64,000 nucleotides of DNA from Gracilaria gracilis (Eukaryota; Rhodophyta; Florideophyceae; Gracilariales; Gracilariaceae). Numbering within the stretch: the first letter of the stretch is position 1; the number at the start of each line of letters is the position of its first letter. Both the position numbers and the translations under genes were made by a program. Shown here one piece after another: positions 9,617 to 19,304 of the stretch. Under the pieces are notes generated by a model. That model made no database searches. It was not told the origin of the DNA and saw only the letters and a program-made list of their open reading frames with translations. The DNA lies in assembly GCA_030374805.1 (NCBI GenBank), contig JARGSG010000225.1:806001-870000 (forward strand). The letters run 5' to 3'.

Positions 9617-10667
9617 GACGGCGATAGACAGGAGGTGGGGGGGGGGGGGCACAGCTGAGCGCTGAGAAACGAGGAGCAAACGCAACGCAAACGCAAACGC
9701 ACAGGCGCAATAGAAAAGCGTACGAGACAAGCACAGACGTATTGGCGACGAGGGTGCAGTCGAGCAGCGAGTCGCGAAGGCAGCGGTCGGAAGGACGAGC
9801 AAACCTCTCAACGCACGTATCTAACAACCAAAAAGCCCGGGCGGGGTCGCGTGGGCGCGGCCACGCAGCGGCCAGCACATATATGCCAGCACGAAAGCGC
9901 GAGCATGGCGCAGCACGGCGGCCAAATCGGGGCGACACGCGGCGCGCGCGCAACCTCGCTGTGCGCAAGCAGCAAACAAAGCGCCACGGCAGAAGCGGTG
10001 TCGAAGCGACGTCGAGGCGGAGGCGCCGACAGCACGCGGCGGCGGGCCCCTAAGCAGCAGCTCCTCACCACCGCCGGCGCCACGTAACGCGGTGCGCGCC
10101 GCGGTGCGTCGTCGCGTGGCCGTACACAGAGCGGCACGCTTGTTGACCTCCGCGCGTCCGCGGCGGCGGTTTACAGCCAGCCGCGCTGACATAATGCGCG
10201 CGAGTGCGGGAATAATGTGGCGCGCCATCATCGTGCCCCTCTACCCCCCCCCCCCTCGCTGTGCACGCTGTGCCGCCAGCGCGCATTGCCATACACGTGG
10301 CCGAATTGCGCCGCGTGCGTGGCACAATTGCGCGCTGTACGCGTGGCCGTGCTGTACGCACGTGTGCGAGCTGTACGCACGTGGGCGCGTGGGCGCGTGG
10401 GCGCGTGGGCGCGTGGGCGCGTGGGCGCGTGGGCGTTGTGGCGCGACGCGCGTGGCGTGCGCGTGTGCGCGAATTCGCAAACGCGCCAGCTTGGCGGCGC
10501 GCCTTTTTCGGCACGCGCGCCTTTTCGCGCGCACGCGAGACTGAGCGAGCGCGTGCGCGCGCGCGTGCGCAGCAGCAGCAGCAGCAAGCAGCTGTAGGCG
10601 CGGCATGCCGCCAAGCGAAGAATGCCCAAGCGCGGCGCGGCCAGACAAGCGCGCTTGACCCCCGCCG
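9617..10667. other. GC-rich upstream region with octamer tandem repeat
   Basis: The region holds the upstream sequence of the malectin-type gene and runs into a very GC-rich, CpG-dense island. It contains a G13 run (9637-9649), C-rich stretches near 10243-10256, CAG repeats near 10570 and the octamer repeat annotated separately. Many overlapping reading frames are open on both strands simply because GC is so high. None shows a recognisable domain, so I annotate no gene here. Confidence 0.5.
10381..10435. repeat. Tandem repeat of GTGGGCGC
   Basis: Six full copies of the octamer GTGGGCGC are followed by a seven-base partial copy, with no mismatch. The unit is compatible with slippage. It lies within the GC-rich island upstream of the possible coiled-coil gene. 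Confidence 0.9.
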
Positions 10668-11076
10668 ATGGCGCCGCCCAACCGCGCGCGCCGGCCGCCG
10701 CCGCCGCCGCCGCCGCCGCCCGCCGCCGCCGCCGCCGCTGGCGGCGCTGCGGCGCGACGCGCACAGCGTGGAGGCGTCGCTACGACGCCTGACGGCGCTG
10801 CTGAGCGCGCGCACGGCGGCGGCGGGCGCGCTGAGCGCGCGTCATGTGGCGCTGTCGCGCCGGCTGGGCGCCGCGTGTGGCGCGCAGCTCGACGCGCTGC
10901 TGCGCGTGCAGACGCGCTTTCTGGCGGAGCTGCGCGCGCTGCGCGCGCACTTTGGCGCCTTGGTGCGACTGGCGCGCGCCGCCGCCGCCGTCAAGGCCAC
11001 CGTGGCCGCGCTACACGCGCGCGTGCACGCGCGATTGCAGACAGCGCGCCGTCGCGCCGCGCCGCTGGCGTCGTAG
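10668..11076 (+). CDS. Possible coiled-coil protein in GC-rich island (apparent frameshift)
   Basis: From about 10737 to the TAG at 11074-11076 one frame has the strongly G/C-ending codons and leucine spacing expected of a long alpha-helical protein, starting LAALRRDA and ending near ATVAALHARV. The best start, an ATG at 10668 followed by a basic and proline-rich leader, is in a different frame. The two join only if one base is gained or lost within the GCC repeat at about 10686-10738. That points to either a sequencing slip in the repeat or a real frameshift. The helical length and spacing faintly recall small BLOC-1/BORC subunits, but this is only an impression. Open frames in GC-rich DNA can be spurious, so the gene remains tentative. 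Confidence 0.4.
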
Positions 11077-11388
11077 TGGCGGCGCCCGTGTGCGTCGGCT
11101 GCCCTGGCAGTGGCGGCCGCGCGCGCCGCCGCCACCACCGCCGATCGATGCGACGCGGCTCTCTCTTTCTCTCTCGCTCTCGCTCTCGCTTGTTCGAAAC
11201 GTTTGCCGTATGATTCGCTTTTACGCGTTAGCCCGCAGAGCAGCGGTGCACGCTCCGCCGTCGCGGCTGCGTGTTTGTCATATCGTCTTGTTCACGCACT
11301 ATATAATAAAATAAAAAGCAAACGTCCGTGCCTTCATACAAACGTTCTCTGCTGGCACAAAAAACGCACACACGCTCCTCACCCCCTC
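11077..11388. other. Convergent 3' region with AT-rich polyadenylation-like site
   Basis: This is the short interval between the end of the possible coiled-coil gene and the end of the PP2C gene. It contains a CT-rich simple repeat (about 11159-11190) and an AT-rich block at 11299-11317 with AATAAAATAAAA. That block is a plausible polyadenylation signal for the plus-strand gene. Confidence 0.5.
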
Positions 11389-12423
11389 TCACCCGCGCGC
11401 GCTCTTCCGCACGTCCACCAGCACCACCGTGCTATCGTCCGTTCTGCCAAACTCGCGCGCCTTTGCGAGGATGGCGTCCGCCGCGTGCTGCAAGTCCGCG
11501 GGCACCGCCACCGCGCCCTTTCGCTGCGCCAGCTGCTGGCACAGCGCCGCCACCTGCGCGCCGTCAATCATGTCCCACAGCCCGTCCGTGCCGATAAGCA
11601 CCAGCTGGTCGTCGTCTCTCAGCGCGTACTGCGTCACATCCGGCGTGGCGGGTACCACGTACTTGACCAAGCTATCGCCAATGGCGCGACTCACCGCCAG
11701 GATGTCGTTCACTCTTCCTCTCAGCACGTAGCCGCCGTCGCGCTCGATGCGCGCCATCTCGTCCGCGCGGTTGGGCGAGTGATCGTCCGTCAGCGTGCGC
11801 GCACGCCCGTCCGCGCCGATGATGAGCACGCGCGAGTCGCCCACATGCGCCACCTGCATCACGCGCGTGTCGTCAAAGATTCGCACAAGCGCCACCGTGC
11901 TTCCTATGATACAGCGATCGGGCAGCTTGTTGAGCACCATACGATCAATCTTCTCAAACGCGTCCACCACCGACATGCTCAACAACATGGCCGGCAGCAA
12001 CTGCTTGACCGTGTTGGCCGCCACCTGCTCCTTGGGCGCGTGCGGCACGGCGCCAGCACCATGGCCGTCGCACACGCCGTAGATGCGGTTCACATGGTCA
12101 CAAAACACGCGATCCTCGTTGTGGGCGCGGCGCGAGCCGCGGCGACTCGCGCACGCCGACAGTGCGTGGTTGGTCCACAGCCCGACCACGGCGTCGCTGT
12201 GGTTGGGCGCCGGCGCGTGCGGGTAGAACGAAGGCGGCAACGAAGACACGTTGGAAGCGGGCACGAAATCAAACGGAGGCAGGTTCATCTTGGGCCGCGG
12301 GCGCTTGCGCGTGGCGCACGGCTTCAACGTGAGTGGAAAGTGTGGAAGCGGTAGCGACGCGGCGTCCGACAGCGGCGACATAGCGCCGCTGAGCGGCACG
12401 GGCGGCGGCACGTTGGCCGACAT
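11389..12423 (-). CDS. PP2C-family protein serine/threonine phosphatase
   Basis: The open frame extends to 13116, but the ATG at 12423 (MSANVPPP) gives a normal 344-residue PP2C. The upstream part is low-complexity GC-rich sequence. The metal-binding and catalytic motifs of the PPM family are all present: HNEDR near residue 101, VCDGHG at 117-122, GSTVALV near 174, AHVGDSRVLI near 192, LAVSRAIGD near 242, IGTDGLWD near 277 and the final DDSTVVLV at 329. The acidic residues that bind Mn/Mg are intact, so the enzyme is probably active. It removes phosphate from Ser/Thr and would act in signalling. The first about 75 residues are proline-rich and variable. The specific pathway cannot be told. 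A 30-base G homopolymer lies about 230 bases upstream. Confidence 0.9.
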   Translation of the reverse strand: MSANVPPPVPLSGAMSPLSDAASLPLPHFPLTLKPCATRKRPRPKMNLPPFDFVPASNVSSLPPSFYPHAPAPNHSDAVVGLWTNHALSACASRRGSRRAHNEDRVFCDHVNRIYGVCDGHGAGAVPHAPKEQVAANTVKQLLPAMLLSMSVVDAFEKIDRMVLNKLPDRCIIGSTVALVRIFDDTRVMQVAHVGDSRVLIIGADGRARTLTDDHSPNRADEMARIERDGGYVLRGRVNDILAVSRAIGDSLVKYVVPATPDVTQYALRDDDQLVLIGTDGLWDMIDGAQVAALCQQLAQRKGAVAVPADLQHAADAILAKAREFGRTDDSTVVLVDVRKSARG

Positions 12424-12654
12424 GCGCGCGACGGGCGGTTGAGGGGTTGAGCGAGGGGTTGAGCGAGGGAGCGAGGGAGGGAGCGAGGGGCGAAGGGGCG
12501 AGACGGAGGTGGAGGTGTATTTTTGGAGGGCGGGGGTGCGTCGGTGGAGCGGGACGCTACGGTGGAGGGAGAAACGGTGAGCGAGAGAGACGCAGCGTGT
12601 CCAGGACACTTTGAGAAGCGGCGGAGGGGCGCGAGGCGGCGCGGCGCGGCGGGT

Positions 12655-12684
<30 letters not shown>
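12655..12684. repeat. Homopolymer of 30 G
   Basis: An uninterrupted run of G about 230 bases upstream of the PP2C start codon, on the template-opposite strand. Its true length may be uncertain in the assembly. Confidence 0.9.
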
Positions 12685-12685
<1 letters not shown>

Positions 12686-13772
12686 TGAAAATAGCAGCGC
12701 GAGCGCAACAACGCGAGCGCTATTTCGGGGCGAGGGCGCGCGCGCGCGCCCGTTTTAGACGCGTTTACACGGCGGCGCGTGCAAATGACAGTTGCCGATT
12801 TGGCCCGCATTTCGGGCGCGCGGCGCGGCACGGCTCCACGTTTCGCGCGGCGGTTTTTCTTTTTTTGGACACACGTGTTGCGCAGTTTGCTTGCAGCACG
12901 CGCGCGCAGCCGCGCGGCTCGCGTCGTGCTGTTTTTGATTGCGCTTCTCTTTTCCATGGAGGCTTTTGGCGCACACTGCGCGCCGACGGTGGCCCCCTTT
13001 GGCGCGGCGGCGGCGGCGCCTGTTCCGCTCGCTCGCGCGGCGAGCAAGAGCGACGCGGCGCTTGTTCCAGCGCGTTCTGGTACGTTTATCGATACAGTTG
13101 TAGATACGGCTGCCATGATGCAATGTTGACGCCTTGCTTATTAGGCACTCGCTGTATCGAAGCGCTTCTCGATAGCGCACTCATCACGCCGCCGCCGAGC
13201 TGCAGCTCTATTTCGAGCGGCGGCGCCGGCGGACGTGAGCGCTACCGGCGGATACCGGCCGCGGTAACCGGCGGATAACCATTACTTTCAAGCGCACAAC
13301 TTTTTTGCCGCAGTACACCTTCATGAATGATGCGCTCGCAGTTTCAAAAATTTATGTGACATTCAGCTTTGTTTATATACAAGTTTTGGCCCGGCCAGCC
13401 GTTACGATTTGTCATTTGGTGCGCAGTTTGAGTTGCAATTGGGACGTTTTAAACGATCTATATGAGCAAACAGCAAGGCTGCCTGTCGCGCGCACAAGTA
13501 AAATTTACCAGCGGGAGAAATAACATGCACACGCTCCATCAAATCAATCAATCAAGCGCGTGTCATCATGATCATCGTCATCAACGCAGCTGCCGCTTGC
13601 GCTTCGTAAACTTAAATCCTTTTTCGATTGGATCCAACCACTTGATCATTCGCTTCCGGCCGTGTTTTTTTTTTTTGAATACAGCACGCCGCCATGCCAT
13701 AATTCGTTGTCTCCCGATCAGTCTGCGATGTTTGCGATGCGCCCAATTTGGGATGCCCTTTGCATCCATGCA

Positions 13773-13817
13773 AGTGCATCTCTGCTAGAGCGATCTTATC
13801 TCTAGCAGAGATGCACT
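13773..13817. repeat. Perfect 18-bp inverted repeat with 9-base loop
   Basis: The left arm at 13773-13790 (AGTGCATCTCTGCTAGAG) is exactly complementary to the right arm at 13800-13817, separated by nine bases. It could fold into a strong RNA or DNA hairpin. No gene flanks it closely and there is no following T-run on the plus strand, so it is not an evident terminator. Confidence 0.9.
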
Positions 13818-14599
13818 GCTTTGTTCACCACCACCTTGCTCGCTTTCGCCATTACCGCCTCAAAGCTCAAAACACTATCTAGCTCACTCGCGACCAACAA
13901 GTGAAGCTGTCGGTGCACATCTGTCGCATGGCCCTGTGCTTGCTTGCACAGCCGTTTCAAACCAACATCATGCACTGTATGATGATCTTAGTAACACAAA
14001 TTACGTGCACCACACAAGTTTTGGTACCAACGCTGTTGATCGTAGGCTGTTGTGCACACACACGCGAAGCGTGCAACAGCAGCTACAGTATCATACTGAT
14101 TCTGCTCATGCATAGCAAAACACCCCTCTTTCCTCGCGTCAACTCTTCAGTTTGTTGCACTAGCGCTTTCGATACTAACAGTACTGTATCATAAAACCAC
14201 ACCCTACTTGCGTACAGAATGTACACAGTGAGCCGCAAACGGAGCAGTCGAGCACAGCCACGTTGTAGCGTTTCAATCTCCTTCCGGAGCGGAGCACCCA
14301 CAATGGGTTCCAACGAACCGAAAAGCGTTAACGCACCTCACATGCTTGCGTGGCTTGTACTTTACACCCAACTAATGTCGCAGTCCAAACCTGTCGGTGC
14401 ATCGAGAGCGAGAGCGCGTCCCTCAAGCACCAATAAACCACACCTAACAACAAACAACAAACCACAAGAACAAGATAGCCAACACATGCCAAAGCCGCGG
14501 CCCATCTTTTTCGCTGGTAGCTTCGCTCAAATCAAACGCTTCGCCGTTGCGCGCGATGGGCCCAGCCCTATACATCGCAGTGCATGCTGCAAGTGACGC

Positions 14600-15070
14600 G
14601 CTGCATCAGAATCAAGCAGCGTATTCATTCACCTACCATTTGTTGCATGCATACTTGCTGCACCTTAGTTGCGCCCTCACGTCCTCGAAATCAACTGCAA
14701 TCCCCATCTGCCGCTCCAGCGCCATCTTCAGACCGCACTTTGCAAGCTGGTCTGCAAGCTCATTTTGAGGAGCACCACAATGACTTGGAACCCACGCGAT
14801 ACAAACCGTACAGTACGTGTGCTCAGTGTCTGTATCAGTTGCACCAGATGCTGAACGTTCGTGCACTGTGACCTACGGTTTCCTTGTAGCGCCTGGATCA
14901 ACGACAAAGAATATGAACGAACAAATGTTGATATCTGCGGGAACCACGCCACGTTTCCTTTCATTTTCGTCTCTGCGGTAGATCAAGGCCGCGCCAGCTC
15001 CAGCTTTGATTGCGAGCGAGTTTGTATTAAGGCTTTCCTTACTATCCCGGCGATCACAGAACGGAAGCAT
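14600..15070 (-). pseudogene. Decayed RNase H domain of a non-LTR retrotransposon
   Basis: Two minus-strand frames together make a degenerate RNase H. The upstream piece (14873-15070) has the glycine/alanine-rich strand typical of the start (AGAGAALIY). The downstream piece (14633-14866) has IAWVPSHCGAPQNELAD near the end of the domain, where the family normally shows W-V-P-x-H-x-G and N-E-x-A-D. The two pieces are in different frames, so at least one frameshift separates them. The reverse transcriptase expected upstream (higher coordinates) is not recognisable. This is a dead fragment. Confidence 0.65.
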
Positions 15071-15308
15071 GCTTCCGAAGTTACAAGTTGCATGGAGGAT
15101 GATGAAGAGTTCAGGTCATTGAGTTTTCAGTTGTCAGATGATACCTTCGGTAGAATGCGAAGCAGGAAGTGGTCGCCACGATGCTTTGTCCATCAGAAAC
15201 CCCGTGCGTTTGAATTGTTGAACGGCGCACACGCAACCGATGTCGCATGTCGCTGTCCAATCCTATCTGTACATTGAGGGCGAGACGGCGTCCCTCAAGC
15301 AGATAAAG

Positions 15309-15439
15309 GTAGCAAACCATCTGGAAGTACTATGACTTCCTTTGGGAGAGGTGCCGCGTAATAGCCAAGATATGTAGCAAACCATCTCGAAGTACTAGGA
15401 CTTTCTTTGAGAGGGGTACCGAGTAAGTAGCCAAGATAT
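15309..15439. repeat. Two-copy tandem repeat of about 65 bp
   Basis: Copy 1 (15309-15373) and copy 2 (15374-15439) both start GTAGCAAACCATCT and end AGCCAAGATAT, with several substitutions and small length differences between. No coding role is apparent. Confidence 0.8.
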
Positions 15440-17823
15440 TCCGAGCCGCGGAGCATCTGTTTCATACCAGTTTTCCATCATGTATATCATACATATATTT
15501 GAAATCGCGGTCAGGTCGCTTAGAGTGCATAAACTCGTGCCGATTCTGCGCTCAAAGCACGTTTAGATGGTGTTGACAAGAGCTTACGCGATTCGCTACT
15601 TCATTTATGTTTGGTGACCATCTGCTAAACCCATATTGCAAAAAGCTGCACATACAAGCGTACAGAATTACACAATGTCACGTCCACCACATTCGAGGGG
15701 CGCATTAGATATCAAAGAGTGGATCGTAGTAGACTCACTGCGGGTTCAGGTATCTTGCTGCGCTTTGCTCTGTTGACAAAACTGGTTATCGTCTTCAGCA
15801 ATTAAGGATGAAACAGGGTTCGTTCCCTACAATATACGCTCCTGCTGCTTTGATAGAAGAACCACTGGACCACGCTGAAGAAGAAGGAGAAAGCGTCTGC
15901 TGCTCGGGTTCGCCTCAAAGAGTTTCTCTTCAAGAAAGTTTGGCATTCCGACGGTATACTTGCTCTCGACCCCATGTTCGTTTCGTCATGCATCTTTTTC
16001 GCGGGTTGTACATTATCCAACGTACCGTCGACCAACGGGTCAAAGAGTTGAGCCATTGCTTTACGTTGTTAATGCTGTTTATGATCTATGAGCGTTGCTG
16101 TTCAAGTAGGCCACTATTTATAGAGAGTGCAATACATTGATAAAGTTACCCTTTTACTAAAGTTGAGCAGTTCTCACGTTCACACAAATGGCTTGCGACA
16201 GCCGATTTTTTTTCTTGATGCATTGCATCTTTGTTTATTGGACGTACGGAGCTGTTTGGAAGTCTGCACTACACATCGATGGTGCTCAATGGCTGAAAAT
16301 GAAGAAACAAGTGATCAGGGATTTAGCAGTTAGATACAAATTAAAACAAATGAGAGCATGGTCCACTACTGGCACCGTGACGCACTTGGAACGGTACAGG
16401 CGTAGCCTTGGGTTGTTGAGCTTCAGGAGCAAGCGTAGGTGTTGAATGTGCATTTCATTGGTTAGAAAGTTGTTTGCTGTTTGGCTTCTCCGCTGACGGC
16501 GTGTTTCGCTTACTTGGCGTCCTGTATTGAAGCTGTTCCGAGGCGTTTCCAACCGGCGCTTGGGAACGAATAAGAGATGCGGGGTCTTGAGCTTGGAGTG
16601 AGTGTTCATAGTTTGCATGAACAATGATCGGTTGGAAGCATTGGAGCTGATAGCGCGCTAGCTAGCTGTGGTGACGCGGTGAGCTGACTGGTGATGATAG
16701 TGACGGTGGGCGTACAGCGATATGTATTTTGGATGATGATGGCGGTGGGGTGGGAAACATTCCGCCTTGCACGAGGTAGCGCTAATGTACCTTCGTAGTC
16801 TGACAGAAGGTCAGATTTTTGTGAGGATGGAGGACTAAGGTTTTTCTTTGGGCATAGTAGCTCACTGAGCTGGGTTTCGTTTACGATTAGGAGGGACAGA
16901 TAGACGCAGCCAGAAAGGGAAGCGTTGTACCTTAGAAGGCTGTTTCTCCGAGAAGGTTAATGTTAACAAGGGTAGATAATAACGCTTCTGTATGATATTG
17001 TAGTTACGGTAAGGTTTGAAGCGAAAGCTGCGGCAAAAAGGGGACGACACGAAAATGTGGTACAGTTAATCATATATGACATAGTACCGTAGTATTGAGC
17101 TCAAAATGTTTTGATTGAAGGGGACAAGGTGTTGTTTCGAAATGGGTGGCGACGGTGGAAACAAGCGCGCGGTTGAGCATGACAATGGCGGCGACGGCGC
17201 GGTTGAGAAGCGGCCTGACACTGAAGGCGGCGGCGTTTGGCGGCTTGTAGATATGTATGATATGTGGTGCGACTGGGTAAAGTGTAGCCATCGACAAAAG
17301 CGCTGTTTGAGCTCGCCGCCAAGCAACCGGCGCTCGCCGCCAAGGCGTCGCGCAGAGGCGACGCGGGCGCGGCAGCCGCGCGCGCACGCGCATGTGTGCC
17401 AAAACGCACAGCAGCGCAGCGCGCTGTGACGTACGGAAAAGTTAGACAAAGTGACGACAGCGCGCGGCGCGCTTACCGTCGGCTGCGGCGTCGCGCGCTC
17501 GGCCGCTGAATATCTAATCGGCTCGCTGTTAATCGCATTATTTGTTTAATTGGCCCCTTCAGGAAGGGCAGAAAAAAGGGTGAGTTTTAGGGTGAATTTG
17601 CGCCCATCACCACACGGCTGTGTATGTTTCTAAAAAGGGGCACGCCGCCTTACAGCGCTGACTGCGGCAGCTCAGCCAACGACACGTACGCGCTCTGAAT
17701 TGAGAGCGGGCGCGCGCCGCGCGCGCGCTGCTCGTCACTGCGTATCACGCTGCTGCTCCGCACGCACACTGCACGCGCACATTCCCGGCTGTGCGCTGTT
17801 CACCGGCGTTGACAGCCACCGCT

Positions 17824-17844
17824 CCCCCCCCCCCCCCCCCCCCC
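17824..17844. repeat. Homopolymer of 21 C
   Basis: The uninterrupted C run lies about 195 bases upstream of the methyltransferase start and is followed by further C-rich blocks. It resembles the G/C tracts near the PP2C and malectin-type genes in this window. Confidence 0.9.
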
Positions 17845-18038
17845 ACCCCCACCCCCGCCAGCTGCCCCCGACACTCACAGCCCCCTACTTTCCACTCTCA
17901 GTGTAATAACGAACTCTCCCGCTTTGCTCCGCGCGCGCCCTCCTCTCCTCCGCTTCATAACTCCTCTTTCTACGTACCGCCGCTCCCCCCCCCCCCACCC
18001 ACCCCTCCCATTCTCCTACTGTAGTCGCTCCCCGCGCC

Positions 18039-19304
18039 GTGCCTCTCTTCATGCCCCGTGCTTCTAACGTCTCATTCAAATTCCCTTCCCTCTCCACCCC
18101 CGCCAAGTTGCAGCCGCCAGAAAAGATGACCCTGGACAGCCTGTACGCCCCGTCCGCCACCGGCGTCTTCCAAAAGGCGTTGCGCCCCACCATCCGCCGC
18201 GAGCGACTCGTCGGCATCACCGCCTTTGTCGCCGGCTTCCTGGTCTGCCACCTCTTCCTCACCTCCGGCTCAGCCATTCAGAACGGGCTCTTCGACAAGC
18301 AGTCACCCGCGTCGTACCAGCCCGTTCCGCAACCGAACCAATACGCCTACCCGCCGCCGCCGTACGCCATGCAGCCGCAGTACATGCAGCCGTATGCCGC
18401 GCCCAACGTCGCCATGCACAACGCGCAGCCCGCCGTTGCACACGCCGCGCCGATTGCACAACAGCCGCAACCAGTCGCCGCCACTCCCCCCGCTCCCGTC
18501 ACTTTGCCCGCCTCCACGCTGCGCTACTGTGACGATACCTCAAGGAATGACGGCCCGTGCATCTTTGATATCGGCCACAACAGTGGCCAGGACACGCGCA
18601 ATTATCTCAACGAGCACACCAAGTCTCGCGTGGTTGCCATTGAAGCCAACCCGACTCTGGTCGAAAGCTCCAAGACCAAGTTTGCTGACGCCATTGCCAC
18701 GGATAGACTCAAGTTGGTCGGCATTGGAATCACCGCCATCGACCCGAAGAAGGAGAGCACCGTGCGTCCGAAGCTCAAGTTTTACGTCAACAGGAACGAC
18801 AAGTTCAGCAGTTTTGTGGAGAGTCTTGGATGCAGAAACTACACGGGCGATGTCACGGCGGCTGGCGATCGTACCTTCTGCTCCGTGATGGAACTGGATA
18901 CCAGAAGCTGCTCCGATCTTGTGCGCGAGTACGGCACACCCGTGTACATGAAGATTGATATTGAGGGTAAGGACAGAGCATGCCTCGAGTCGTTGGAGGC
19001 GCTGCCGGAAGCCGATCGTCCCAAGTACACGTCCATCGAGAATGTGACTGAGCTTGATATCGACATCTTGCTGAAACTTGGCTACAAGAAGTTCAAGGTT
19101 GTGAACCAAAACATGTTGCAGGAGGGTACTACTGACGAAGAGGAAGGACACAGTGGCCCTTGGGGCGAGGACGCTGATGACGCGTTTGTTGGGAAGAGAT
19201 GGCAAACGGCTCATGAACTGAAGAAGAGGTTGCCGTTAAAGAACAGGATGATTCTCAACGGCGTTGAACGCACGGCGTGGTATGATTTACACGGTAGCAA
19301 GTAA
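18039..19304 (+). CDS. Type II membrane FkbM-family methyltransferase
   Basis: A 421-residue intronless protein. A single hydrophobic segment at about residues 58-75 follows a basic stretch (TIRRER), the layout of a Golgi type II membrane protein. Residues about 85-160 are a Pro/Gln/Tyr-rich stem. The catalytic domain (about 162-421) has the SAM-binding strand and loop IFDIGHNSGQ (175-184), the acidic ribose-binding VVAIEANP (198-205) and YMKIDIEG (303-310), all typical of FkbM methyltransferases. The family methylates hydroxyl groups on sugars or small molecules. In an alga with methylated wall or sulfated polysaccharides a glycan O-methyltransferase is plausible. That substrate is inferred. 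Later ATGs at 18051 and 18126 are alternative starts that keep the membrane segment. Confidence 0.8.
   Translation: MPLFMPRASNVSFKFPSLSTPAKLQPPEKMTLDSLYAPSATGVFQKALRPTIRRERLVGITAFVAGFLVCHLFLTSGSAIQNGLFDKQSPASYQPVPQPNQYAYPPPPYAMQPQYMQPYAAPNVAMHNAQPAVAHAAPIAQQPQPVAATPPAPVTLPASTLRYCDDTSRNDGPCIFDIGHNSGQDTRNYLNEHTKSRVVAIEANPTLVESSKTKFADAIATDRLKLVGIGITAIDPKKESTVRPKLKFYVNRNDKFSSFVESLGCRNYTGDVTAAGDRTFCSVMELDTRSCSDLVREYGTPVYMKIDIEGKDRACLESLEALPEADRPKYTSIENVTELDIDILLKLGYKKFKVVNQNMLQEGTTDEEEGHSGPWGEDADDAFVGKRWQTAHELKKRLPLKNRMILNGVERTAWYDLHGSK

Larger units (their letters stand above)
12424..14599. other. Long intergenic region with G-tract and inverted repeat
   Basis: The first part (to about 13270) is GC-rich and holds the presumed PP2C promoter, a GAGGG-rich simple repeat (about 12440-12500) and a long G homopolymer. 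The second part is closer to 45% GC with no recognisable gene. It contains the perfect inverted repeat at 13773-13817. Short ORFs here show no domain. Confidence 0.4.
15071..18038. other. Long intergenic region, no recognised gene
   Basis: Several short ORFs exist (for example 15808-16140 on plus and 15802-16056 on minus) but none has a recognisable domain or consistent codon pattern. A 65-bp tandem duplication lies at 15309-15439. From about 17060 the base composition rises sharply toward GC-rich, and a C homopolymer lies at 17824-17844. This last part is the likely promoter of the FkbM methyltransferase gene. Confidence 0.4.

Noticed and set aside
9617-9811. Upstream start of the malectin-type protein
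   Set aside because: The extension is Arg/Cys/Pro-rich and would bury the signal peptide that begins at 9616.
10381-10435. CRISPR-like array
   Set aside because: The units are adjacent eight-base tandem copies with no spacers.
10065-10814. Several overlapping ORFs of 100-270 codons on both strands
   Set aside because: GC content is so high that stop codons are rare in all frames. The products are low-complexity Arg/Ala/Pro and show no domain.
11110-12354. 414-codon plus-strand ORF with many His and Arg
   Set aside because: It is antisense to the PP2C gene, whose motifs are complete. The composition is that of a reverse frame in GC-rich DNA.
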